Origin: JAWLEV01 sp041685915
GTDB taxonomy: Bacteria > Chloroflexota > Anaerolineae > UBA1429
Length of the DNA: 64,000 bases
Reading direction: 5' to 3'
NCBI GenBank assembly: GCA_041685915.1
Contig: JAWLEV010000002.1
Coordinates: 1 to 64,000, forward strand
Positions 17,438 to 25,453 of this stretch are shown piece by piece. Under the pieces are notes generated by a model. That model was given only the letters and a program-made list of their open reading frames with translations. It searched no databases and had not been told where the DNA came from. Position 1 is the stretch's first letter. Each line of letters starts with the position of its first letter. Both the position numbers and the translations under genes were made by a program.

Positions 17438-19528
17438 CTATTCCAGGGCGATCACGGCCACGTCGCGGGCACCGGCCGTCAACGTCATGGTACGTCCGTC
17501 GACGTCGGCGTCAGCGCCCCAGAGGGTGGAGGCTTCCGAGAAGGAGCCCCATGTCTCACCGAAGGTAAGGCGGACTGGGATCGGCTGACGCATGGGATTG
17601 GCCACCCACACATACGTTCCTCCCGACCCATCGTGTAGGCGCGCCTTTACCCGGGGATCGCTGCATCGCACGTGCTGTTCCTTGCCCGCAAAGCGAAGCA
17701 GTTGGGCAAAGAGGTGTGGTGATCGATCGTCCGGATGCGCGGCATACCCGTGTCCACACATTGTCCCTATAAGGCGTGTCTTCCCTTGCCCATGGGTGTG
17801 ATCCACAGCCGCTACGCGATCGTCTTTGTACCAGCCCACGGGCGTGCCCGTCGTGGGCTCGTAGGCTTGAAGAAACAGGCCACCCCATACCCACGCGCCG
17901 TCCAGATTGAACTCCAGATCGCCCAGCAGATCGGGGGTGAACTCCACATAGCTCTCCCGCGCGCCGAACAGCTCGTCCAAGCCCAGGTTGGGCTGCGTGG
18001 TGCCCACGTGCCCCTGATCGCCGAAATAGCCCGGACATCCCTCGGCCACCAGGACGCCCCCGTCCTCTACCCAGCGCCGCAGCCTGTTCGCCGTCTCCTG
18101 CTTGAGCATAACGGGGAAGGGCAAATACAAAAAGTCATAGGCGTCCATATTCTCGGGACGAACCCAGTCGGCCTGGATGTTGTTGTCAAAGAAGCCCTGA
18201 TAGGCGCCATGCATCGACTGTGCATAGTAGTCGGTATCGCCCTGTTGGGCATAGGTAAAGAGCTCCGTCTCGGGCACCAGCAGAATGCCCACCTCACCCT
18301 GGATGGGTCTGGATTCCCACAGGCGCTCCTGCGCAGGGGCATTGACCCATTGGCCTATCTCGCTCGCCATCTCGGAGCGTGGCGTCCTGGAGCCGTCCAT
18401 GCCATAGGGCCCAAAGGCGCCGAACAGCGGCCCATCGAGGAGCGGTCGCCACCGCAGATACATCAGACCCGTCGCGCCGCCGGCAAAGCTGACCAGGTCC
18501 CAGTAACGGATATCCTCTGGCGTGGCGATGCGCCCCTCATCGCGGGGTTTGTTGAGGACGTTGGACTGCATCCAGAGCGGCCCCGCATAAGCCTCTGCAT
18601 GCCAAAAGGGCTTGCCCTGAGAGCTGGCGCGCACCAGGTCGACGGCGTGGAACTGTTTCCAGGGCTCGTCCCCGTGCCGCGAAGAGCCCCACGTGAGACC
18701 ATAGGCCTCCACCTTGGAGGCGGCGCGCCAATCGTCCTTGGTTTGCGGTGCCATGCTGGTGAGGCTGCCCACCGTGCCATGGGCCGTCACGGGATGGTCT
18801 GGGTCCAGGTCGCGGATGATGTCCGCGCGCCAGCGCATCAAGCGATAGGCGTTGTCGATGCGAAACTGCAGCCAGTCCAACGTGTCGGGATAGGGACCCA
18901 GGGAGCGGGGCGGCGTCACGTCCTCCCACGACCGAAAGCTGTACCGGTGCCAGGTCTCCTCCAAGCTCTCCAGATCGCCGTATCGCTCCTTGAGCCAGGC
19001 GCGGAATTTACGCTCTGTGGCCGGGCAGTAGCATACGTCCGAGCCATAGTTGCACTCGTTCCAGATATCATAGCCGCCCAGACCAGGATGGTCACGGTAC
19101 CGCGTCACCAGTTCGCGGAGGAAACGCTCCGCCACCTCCCGATAGTCCTCGTTGTCGAGGCACAATCCGGGAAAGCCACCCACGATGCAACTCCCGCTCA
19201 TGTGGGGTTCAACCGTGTTTCCATCTCGCGTCTCGAACCGCGCATGTTCATACTCGCGATAGGCCCACTCGGGAGCGGCAACCATCATCTCGGCGATGAC
19301 GGTCTTAATCCCGTTCTCGGCCGCCAGATCCAGCTGCCTGTCGTAATCCTCCCAATCGAACGCACCGGGAGCCCTCTCGATAGCCGACCACAGAAACCAG
19401 TGGCGGAAGGTATTCATGCCATCCTCGGACGCCGTCTCATAGTCCTGGGCCCAGTCCGAGCGGGGAGGGTTCGACTTGCGGAAATAGACTGCGCCGTAGG
19501 GAAATGAAGGAAGTGTATCGTTGGCCAT
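17438..19528 (-). CDS. GH42-type beta-galactosidase-like glycosidase
   Basis: 696 residues, no signal peptide, so cytoplasmic. An N-terminal TIM barrel with WNECN (acid/base Glu about 157) and HAEAYAG (candidate nucleophile Glu about 311) is followed by a trimerisation-type domain (about 395-600, VEDGGVLVAEGCPG) and a small C-terminal beta domain. This is the GH42 layout. Some motifs differ from typical beta-galactosidases (WNECN rather than WNEYG), so specificity may be unusual. Cysteines near CYCPATERKF could form the GH42 zinc site. Confidence 0.82.
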   Translation of the reverse strand: MANDTLPSFPYGAVYFRKSNPPRSDWAQDYETASEDGMNTFRHWFLWSAIERAPGAFDWEDYDRQLDLAAENGIKTVIAEMMVAAPEWAYREYEHARFETRDGNTVEPHMSGSCIVGGFPGLCLDNEDYREVAERFLRELVTRYRDHPGLGGYDIWNECNYGSDVCYCPATERKFRAWLKERYGDLESLEETWHRYSFRSWEDVTPPRSLGPYPDTLDWLQFRIDNAYRLMRWRADIIRDLDPDHPVTAHGTVGSLTSMAPQTKDDWRAASKVEAYGLTWGSSRHGDEPWKQFHAVDLVRASSQGKPFWHAEAYAGPLWMQSNVLNKPRDEGRIATPEDIRYWDLVSFAGGATGLMYLRWRPLLDGPLFGAFGPYGMDGSRTPRSEMASEIGQWVNAPAQERLWESRPIQGEVGILLVPETELFTYAQQGDTDYYAQSMHGAYQGFFDNNIQADWVRPENMDAYDFLYLPFPVMLKQETANRLRRWVEDGGVLVAEGCPGYFGDQGHVGTTQPNLGLDELFGARESYVEFTPDLLGDLEFNLDGAWVWGGLFLQAYEPTTGTPVGWYKDDRVAAVDHTHGQGKTRLIGTMCGHGYAAHPDDRSPHLFAQLLRFAGKEQHVRCSDPRVKARLHDGSGGTYVWVANPMRQPIPVRLTFGETWGSFSEASTLWGADADVDGRTMTLTAGARDVAVIALE

Positions 19529-19646
19529 CTGCCTCTCCTAACCCAACTATTCGAATTACCTTACCTCTGATCTGGGGCTTATATCGGTTGAAAGAATACC
19601 CCGGCTACCAGATACCTCGACTACTATTGTATGATTTCAGCCAGAA

Positions 19647-19746
19647 AGACTTCCCAAGTCTTCTTCAGTGACATTGCACAGCCAAGAGCCCCTCCGCGAA
19701 AGCAGCGGACGCAACGGTAACACAGATTCAGAGACTTCGGAAGTCT
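19647..19746. repeat. Hairpin repeat element, 15-bp arms with 70-bp spacer
   Basis: AGACTTCCCAAGTCT (19647-19661) and AGACTTCGGAAGTCT (19732-19746) are inverted with one central mismatch and exactly 70 bp between them. Each arm is also palindromic on its own. It fills the 226-bp space between the GH42 and enolase genes. The architecture matches four other elements in the window. Confidence 0.65.
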
Positions 19747-19754
19747 CACCATCC

Positions 19755-21044
19755 CTATTCGCGGAGCGGGGCCTCTTCGGCGCGCTCTTTCATCTCTTCC
19801 CACTCGGGGCTGCCGTCGTCCGGAATGATCTCCAGACGCACGCCCTGACTGAAGAGGGGCTGGTTGCCCGCGGCAAAGTCGTCCCACACGCCCCGATTCC
19901 CCAGCTCATAAGGGGTTCGGGTGCCCTTTTTGCCCACAGGATAGACGATGCTGGCGCCCGAGGGCCAGACGACGCGGTAGAGGTTGCGGGGCGGCGGGGG
20001 CGCATAGCCCTCCTCCACCTCGTAGCCCTCGATGGCTTCCTCGTCCAATTCGACGCCGATGCCCGGTGCCTCAGGTACGTGGACATAGCCCTCCTGCACA
20101 TCCAGGCGCTCTTCGAGCAGGTCATCCTCATAGATCTCGTGGCAGGTGATGGCCGGCCAGCGGGCCTGGGGCAGGGCGGCCGCAAAGTGCAGCATGAACG
20201 CCGTGGTCATACCCGTGCCCACCATCTGCAGCCAGAAGGGTTTGTTCATCTGCTCGGTCACGGCGGCCTGCTTGCGGATGCGGTTCGCCCCGCCGCCCAC
20301 CACAAAGCCGTCGCAAACCTCCTCACGCAGCGTAGTATCGATGGGTGGATTGCCATAGTGCATGGCGATGGGCAGATTCACCTTGCGACGGAGCAGCCTG
20401 TTGCCCTCCACGTCATCCTGGGGAATTGGCGACTCAAAGATAGCCATGGCGGGGATCTCTTCCAGACGCTGCAGGTAGGGGACCGCCTTGCCCGTGTTCA
20501 GGAGCAGGCCGTTGAAATCGGCATCAAAGTGAAAGTCGGTGGGGGCGATGTCGGCCAGGGTCTCGATCTGCGCCGCAAAGTCTCGCCAGGGGCGCGCCTT
20601 GAGCTTGGCGCTTCGGTAGCCCAGGCTCAGGGCCTCTCGTATCTCCTGGGCCCAATCGTCGGTGGACATGTCGTTGGACCACCAGGAGACGGGACACCAG
20701 TCGCGGATCTTGGGTCCCATCAACTTGTAGCAGGGCATTCCCAAGGCCTTCCCCGCCAGGTCCCACAGGGCCATCTGCAGGCCCGCACCCAGGTCGTCGT
20801 CCCAGAGGAATTGATAGGGTGACTCGCCTTTGACGCGCTCTATCTGCTCGTCGGGGACCCGGCTCCACGTGTAATAGACCATGGTCTCGCCATATCCCAC
20901 GAGGTCGGAATTCGTGCGTACCTCCAGGATCTCAAAGACGGTCCAGTCCCAGTTCTCCCGCGTCAGATGGCGGGCGTGGCGCTCCTTCAAAGGGACAGAG
21001 ACCCACCTTTTCTCAACTTCCTCGATGATCAGTCCGTCATTCAT
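19755..21044 (-). CDS. Enolase-superfamily protein (mandelate racemase group)
   Basis: 429 residues. N-terminal capping domain, then barrel motifs: KLKARPW (KxK base, about 152-158), FDADFNG with first metal ligand Asp, and MAIFESPIP with second ligand Glu. At the third ligand strand the sequence is IAMHYGNP, with His where Glu or Asp is usual. A C-terminal extension of about 50 residues (EWEEMKERAEE) is longer than normal. Likely an acid-sugar dehydratase or a racemase; substrate unknown. ATG overlaps the stop of the upstream amidohydrolase by 4 nt. Confidence 0.75.
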   Translation of the reverse strand: MNDGLIIEEVEKRWVSVPLKERHARHLTRENWDWTVFEILEVRTNSDLVGYGETMVYYTWSRVPDEQIERVKGESPYQFLWDDDLGAGLQMALWDLAGKALGMPCYKLMGPKIRDWCPVSWWSNDMSTDDWAQEIREALSLGYRSAKLKARPWRDFAAQIETLADIAPTDFHFDADFNGLLLNTGKAVPYLQRLEEIPAMAIFESPIPQDDVEGNRLLRRKVNLPIAMHYGNPPIDTTLREEVCDGFVVGGGANRIRKQAAVTEQMNKPFWLQMVGTGMTTAFMLHFAAALPQARWPAITCHEIYEDDLLEERLDVQEGYVHVPEAPGIGVELDEEAIEGYEVEEGYAPPPPRNLYRVVWPSGASIVYPVGKKGTRTPYELGNRGVWDDFAAGNQPLFSQGVRLEIIPDDGSPEWEEMKERAEEAPLRE

Positions 21045-22186
21045 TTGGCTTTCCTTTCATGGATAATCTTTCCATTGTGTATGGTCATCTCGCACGTCAG
21101 CTGCTTTGTGCCCTCGAGAACCTCGCGTCGACTGTCATAGAAGGTAAAGGAGCCCTCATCCAGCCTCAGCAAGGCCAGATCGGCAGGAGCGCCCGGCTCC
21201 AGGGCGCCCAGTTCCGCTTCGCCAATGGCGCGGGCCGGATTGATGGTGACCCTCTTGAGGGTTTCCTCCAGGGACAGCCCCAGATTCAGGAATTTGCTCA
21301 TGGTGGTAAGGAGATCCTTGACCACCAACTTCGTGTTGGCGGCATAGACGTCGGTGCTGATGCTGTCGGGCAAAAAGCCCTGTTCCATGGCCCTACGGGC
21401 CACGTGGAAGGTGAAACTCCCTGCTCCATGGCCCAGGTCAAAGAGAACACCCCGCTCCCGCGCCTCCCACACGGCCGCTTTGATCGCGCCATCTTCGTCG
21501 AGGATGCCCTGATCGTAGGGCGTATAGGTGTGCGTCACGATATCGGCGGGACGCAACAGGGCAAGGATGTCGGAGAGTTCGGGGGGTTTTACCGAGACGT
21601 GCACGGCCACGGGGAGGCCAACGGCCTGGCCGACCTCCACCGCCGTCCGCACGCCCTCCAGGACGGGCTCGTTCACCATGGCCGAGGTGGCAAAGACCTT
21701 GATGCCCCGGATATAGTCGCGGTTCTCCTCGATCATCTCCACGGTGTCCTGAGGGTCTATGTACTCGCTGTAGTGCTCCTCATAGTAGGGGGTGTGGATG
21801 GCGATGGTACCCAGGGAAGCGATATTGATGAACTCGTACAGCCTGACGGTGCTCTTTTCCAGAACGCGATCTCTATACCAGGGAAAAGTGAACGCGCCGG
21901 TGCTTCCCATATCCACGGCGGTGGTGGCCCCCGATGAGGGGCATACCTCTTCTGCCTGGACGACTTGGCGATGGATCTCAAAGCCCAGGTGGGTGTGTAG
22001 ATCGATGAGGCCTGGAACGACCATCGCCCCCCCGGCGTCGAGGACGCGTTCTGCCTGGTCGGCGTCTATGCTCGGCGCCACGGAGGCGATCTTGTTCTGC
22101 GATATGGCGACGTCCCATCCCCTTTGAAGGCCGCGCTCGGGGATGAACACCTCACCGTCCCTTATCAGCAGGTCGTACAGGGACAT
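21041..22186 (-). CDS. Amidohydrolase/deacetylase, EF_0837-like
   Basis: 381 residues of the amidohydrolase superfamily. HTHLGF gives the HxH metal ligands (about 62-64), GIKVFAT the carboxylated Lys, VAVHVS and VTHTYTP the next two His, and STDVYA the Asp. The EF_0837 subgroup is often encoded with SelA-like PLP enzymes (DgaE type), as in this cluster. It probably removes an acyl or amide group from an amino acid or amino-sugar acid. Good RBS AAAGGAG. Coupled by ATGA overlap to the enolase-family gene. Confidence 0.78.
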   Translation of the reverse strand: MSLYDLLIRDGEVFIPERGLQRGWDVAISQNKIASVAPSIDADQAERVLDAGGAMVVPGLIDLHTHLGFEIHRQVVQAEEVCPSSGATTAVDMGSTGAFTFPWYRDRVLEKSTVRLYEFINIASLGTIAIHTPYYEEHYSEYIDPQDTVEMIEENRDYIRGIKVFATSAMVNEPVLEGVRTAVEVGQAVGLPVAVHVSVKPPELSDILALLRPADIVTHTYTPYDQGILDEDGAIKAAVWEARERGVLFDLGHGAGSFTFHVARRAMEQGFLPDSISTDVYAANTKLVVKDLLTTMSKFLNLGLSLEETLKRVTINPARAIGEAELGALEPGAPADLALLRLDEGSFTFYDSRREVLEGTKQLTCEMTIHNGKIIHERKAK

Positions 22187-22241
22187 AGCTCAAACTCCTT
22201 TGTTTCTTTTCATTGTCGATTGTGGAAAAAAATAAGGTTAG

Positions 22242-22342
22242 AGACCCTAAAGGTTTCCTCCAAGCCTTTTTTCTTCGTTGAAACGCACCCAAGATAGGGC
22301 GAAAGGAAGCTAACCTCTCTTTTTATCAAACCTTTAGGGTCT
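22242..22342. repeat. Hairpin repeat element, 15-bp perfect arms with 71-bp spacer
   Basis: AGACCCTAAAGGTTT (22242-22256) and AAACCTTTAGGGTCT (22328-22342) are perfect inverted arms 71 bp apart. The element occupies the intergenic space between the second RidA gene and the amidohydrolase gene. The spacer has no similarity I can see to the other copies. Confidence 0.7.
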
Positions 22343-22360
22343 TGGCGTTTTACTTTCCTG

Positions 22361-22738
22361 TCAGGCGAGGGCGATGAGCTCCACCTCGATGAGCGCGCCC
22401 TCCATGGCGATCTGAGCGCCTACTGTGGTACGCGCTGGCGGATCCTCAGGGAAGTACTCCTTAAAGACCGTGTTCCACCCCTCAAAGTCCCGCGCCGCCT
22501 CGGTCAGATAGCAATTCAGCTTGAAGACCTTGTCCCACGAGGAACCGGCGGCTTCCAGAACCTCGCCCAGGTTCTCCATGGCCTGACGGGCCTGGGACTC
22601 GATGTCATCGCCCGCAAGTTCACCGTCCTTGGCTCCCGCCGATCCCGAGACATAGATGACGTCACCCACGCGCACACCCGGCGCGATGACCATATTCTCT
22701 ACGTCCGTTCCTTCCTTCAGAATCAGTTCCTTTTCCAT
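22361..22738 (-). CDS. RidA-family imine/enamine deaminase, paralogue 2
   Basis: 125 residues. The RidA fold is recognisable from VGDVIYVSGSAG, QARQAMENLGEVLEAAGSS, VFKLNCYL, and DPPARTTVGAQIA, which holds the conserved catalytic Arg. RidA proteins hydrolyse reactive enamines/imines released by PLP enzymes. It is closely similar to the upstream paralogue (about 60 percent by eye) and follows it after 41 bp with its own GAGGAGG site. Confidence 0.9.
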   Translation of the reverse strand: MEKELILKEGTDVENMVIAPGVRVGDVIYVSGSAGAKDGELAGDDIESQARQAMENLGEVLEAAGSSWDKVFKLNCYLTEAARDFEGWNTVFKEYFPEDPPARTTVGAQIAMEGALIEVELIALA

Positions 22739-22779
22739 GATGCCTCCTCTATTCGTCTACTATGCTTCTCGACAACCCT

Positions 22780-23160
22780 TTAGCTTAGTGCAACCAGTTC
22801 CACTTCCAGGAGCCATTCCTCCCGCAAAAGGGAGGCGCCCACGGTCGTGCGTGCGGGCGGGTCCTCGGGGAAATACTCCTTAAAGACCGTATTCCACCCC
22901 TCAAAGTCCCTTGCCGGATGGGTGAGGTAGCAGTTCACCTTGACCACCCTGTCCCACGAAGTGCCCGCGGCTTCCAACGCCTCGCCCAGGTTGTCAAAGG
23001 CCTGACGTGCCTGGGATTCGATATCGGGGCCGGGGATATTGCCTTCCTCGTCGATGCCCGCCGATCCCGAGGTAAAGACCAGGTCTCCCACGCGTACGGC
23101 TGGCGAGAACGTCATGGTCTCTGGATCGGTGCCCTCGGTAAGAATGATCTCCTTTTCCAT
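22780..23160 (-). CDS. RidA-family imine/enamine deaminase, paralogue 1
   Basis: 126 residues from ATG 23160, with GAAGGAGG upstream; an in-frame ATG at 23175 lacks such a site. Conserved VGDLVFTSGSAG, QARQAFDNLGEALEAAGTS and DPPARTTVGASLL, including the family Arg. Lies directly downstream of a PLP-dependent D-threonine-aldolase-like gene, which fits removal of its enamine/imine products. The two RidA genes are a tandem duplication that has since diverged. Confidence 0.9.
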   Translation of the reverse strand: MEKEIILTEGTDPETMTFSPAVRVGDLVFTSGSAGIDEEGNIPGPDIESQARQAFDNLGEALEAAGTSWDRVVKVNCYLTHPARDFEGWNTVFKEYFPEDPPARTTVGASLLREEWLLEVELVALS

Positions 23161-23237
23161 CGTTGCCTCCTTCAAACCTAAACAAACACTCTACTTTGTC
23201 CGTTCGGTCCCTGCGCGATCAGGGCCTGCTCCGCGTG

Positions 23238-24281
23238 CTATTTTACCTTTCCGCGGCCCCTGATCTGCCAGATGACCTCCACCTCCCCCTCCCTTGCGCC
23301 AACCAGTTCATCGTGCATGTTGCTCACCTTGCCCTGGTGGAGGGGGATGACGGAGAGCTTCTCCTCTACGTGGAAACGATGATCGCACGCGCTCACGTCC
23401 ACATGACCGTGCTCCACGGACATGGCATATATTTTAGCGTTTGGTTGTTCAATGATCAAACCGTAGGGTCTTGGTGGATAGCTCTCAAAGGTCTTTTGGC
23501 CGCCGTCGATGATAACGCGCTCGTCGGTGGGCGTGGAGACCACCGTGGTGATGACGCGCAGGGCGCAACGCTCGGGGTTCAGATCCTCGTGTCCGTGGAT
23601 GCGCGTCATGCCCTCGTAGACGTAGGAGCCGCTCCGCGTCTCCGTGCATCCTATCTCCTTGGAGATGGCCTCGTTGCCCGTACCCCCGCCGCTGACGATG
23701 GGACAGGGGAGATCGGCGTCCTGAAACGTGCTAACCGTCTCCTGGATAAAGGTCTTTGCCTCGCGGCGGCTGGGGTAGGTCATGACGCCTCGGAGGACCA
23801 GCCCGGGAAGCGCGTGTACGCGCCTGCCCAGCTCCAGCGCCGCCTGTGGCGACTGCACGCCGCAGCGGTTTCCCCCCGTGTCCAGCTCGATGAGCACGGG
23901 AATGGTGCAATCGTCCTCCACGGCCTGGTCGGAGATCCCCTGGGCCGTGATCTCTGAATCCACGGCCACGGTGATGGCGGCCATGCGGGACAGGGCGGTG
24001 AGGCGCTTACACTTGGGTTTGCCCACGATGTTGTAGGGGATGAGGATGTCGTCGATCCCGGCGCGAGCCATCTCCTCGGCCTCGCCCAGTTTCTGGCAGG
24101 TGATGCCCTGGGAGCCGGCCTCCACCTGCATCCTGGCGATCTCGGGCACCTTGTGGGTCTTGGTATGTACGCGCAGGGCGATCCCCAGCTCCTCACAGTG
24201 GGCGGCCATACGCTGGATATTGCGCTCCAAGACGTCCAGATCCACCACCAGGGCGGGCGTATCGAGCTCGTAGATGTGCAT
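23238..24281 (-). CDS. D-threonine aldolase/D-serine dehydratase-like PLP enzyme
   Basis: 347 residues. N-terminal alanine-racemase-like barrel: TPALVVDLDVLERNI and RVHTKTHK, whose Lys is the probable PLP anchor (about residue 41). A C-terminal beta domain carries HGHVDVSACD and GKVSNMHDE, matching the metal-binding region of the D-serine dehydratase-like domain. Possible reactions are D-threonine aldol cleavage, D-serine dehydration or an analogous 3-hydroxy-D-amino acid cleavage. Neighbouring RidA genes favour a reaction that gives an enamine. Confidence 0.78.
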   Translation of the reverse strand: MHIYELDTPALVVDLDVLERNIQRMAAHCEELGIALRVHTKTHKVPEIARMQVEAGSQGITCQKLGEAEEMARAGIDDILIPYNIVGKPKCKRLTALSRMAAITVAVDSEITAQGISDQAVEDDCTIPVLIELDTGGNRCGVQSPQAALELGRRVHALPGLVLRGVMTYPSRREAKTFIQETVSTFQDADLPCPIVSGGGTGNEAISKEIGCTETRSGSYVYEGMTRIHGHEDLNPERCALRVITTVVSTPTDERVIIDGGQKTFESYPPRPYGLIIEQPNAKIYAMSVEHGHVDVSACDHRFHVEEKLSVIPLHQGKVSNMHDELVGAREGEVEVIWQIRGRGKVK

Positions 24282-24300
24282 ATCACTCCTTTGCAGACTA

Positions 24301-25440
24301 CTATCTCAGGCTTTTCGCTATCCAGTCCAGACTCTTGAGGGGTACCAGTCCATAGTTGTAAAAGTACAGGGCGTCGGCCCCGGCGTCCCAGGCCGCGCGG
24401 ACCTTGGCCACCATATTCTCCTCACTGGGCGAGAGAAGCGGGCAGGCCTCTATGCCGATGCCCAGCCTTACGGATGGCTGAATCTTTCCGCGGGCGGCCC
24501 GGGTGGTGGCGGCCACCGCGTCCGCACCGACCTCGTAGGCGCACACGGTCACCTCGTCCACGTGGGGAGCCAGTTCGGGATCCGGCATTGCGCCCAGGTT
24601 CAACAGGTTCAACGGCTTTTCGACGGTCTCGTGCAGGCGTCCGACCAGGCGAGAGATGACTCTCTCGCGCATGCGGAGATAAGGGGCCAGTTGAGGCAGT
24701 TCATCCAACAGATCCTCCTCTGAAAAGGTCTCCGTTGGAGGGATGCGCCCCGCCAGGATGCTCTCGAGGTATCGCCGCGTGGCTTCCCGTGCGGCGTTAA
24801 GATCCACGCCCTCTCTTTGGGCCACCTCCTCACACGCGGGGCAGAAGCAGAGTCCCATCAGATAGCGCCCCGTGGCGCCCAGATGCATGCGGATCTTTTC
24901 GTGATGATAGCTGTGGGGAAAGCCCATGAATCCGCACGACTCGAGCTGCAGGGCGCGTACGGGATAGTCGCTCAATTCCTGCACCAGGGCCTGCAGATAG
25001 GCCCCTACGTCGGGGTGGCTGGGGCAGAGGGCGTAGCGGTAGGGATCGCCAAAGGCGTTGCGCATGACCACGTCGGGATGGCGCTCGCCCTGGTAGCTGT
25101 TGTGGTTGCAGATGGTCCAGGCGACGACCTCCAGTCCCTTCCGTTCCGCCGCCGCACAGACCGCCACCAGGGGATCGCGCTCCTCGACCAGTCGACTGAT
25201 CCGGGGCTGCAGGGCCAGCCCCTCAAAGTGGCCGCCGTGGGGGCGAAAGTAGAGGGCGCCGTCTTCAAGGAAACGGATCCTTTGCCGGGGATTGTGGGGC
25301 AGGAGCAGCATGCCCGCGTGGTAACTGGCGGCGAGGCTGACGCCGTCCAGGCCCATAGCGGCGATGCGGCCCAGGCTTTCATCTAGCCCCTCGTCCAGGA
25401 GGTCCCAGGGATAGCTCCATAGGGCGGCGAATCTGGACAT
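24301..25440 (-). CDS. Uncharacterised barrel-like protein of a catabolic cluster
   Basis: 379 residues from ATG 25440, preceded by AAAGGAGG; the frame extends to 25782 but overlaps the AOR gene. It looks like a TIM-barrel glycoside-hydrolase-type protein without signal peptide: WSYPWDLLDEGLDESLGRIA, VVAWTICNHN, ALQLESCGFMGFPHSYHHEK, and a late strand with LYFYNYGLVPLKSLDWI. A cysteine set CFCPACEE (about 183-190) could bind zinc. I do not recognise a characterised family. Conserved position next to PLP and AOR genes suggests an enzyme of the same pathway. Confidence 0.7.
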   Translation of the reverse strand: MSRFAALWSYPWDLLDEGLDESLGRIAAMGLDGVSLAASYHAGMLLLPHNPRQRIRFLEDGALYFRPHGGHFEGLALQPRISRLVEERDPLVAVCAAAERKGLEVVAWTICNHNSYQGERHPDVVMRNAFGDPYRYALCPSHPDVGAYLQALVQELSDYPVRALQLESCGFMGFPHSYHHEKIRMHLGATGRYLMGLCFCPACEEVAQREGVDLNAAREATRRYLESILAGRIPPTETFSEEDLLDELPQLAPYLRMRERVISRLVGRLHETVEKPLNLLNLGAMPDPELAPHVDEVTVCAYEVGADAVAATTRAARGKIQPSVRLGIGIEACPLLSPSEENMVAKVRAAWDAGADALYFYNYGLVPLKSLDWIAKSLR

Positions 25441-25453
25441 TCTTTTTCCTCCT

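Noticed and set aside
17735..19507. 590-codon open frame on the plus strand
   Set aside because: It lies entirely opposite the GH42 gene, has no family motifs, and is a by-product of the high-GC codon pattern.
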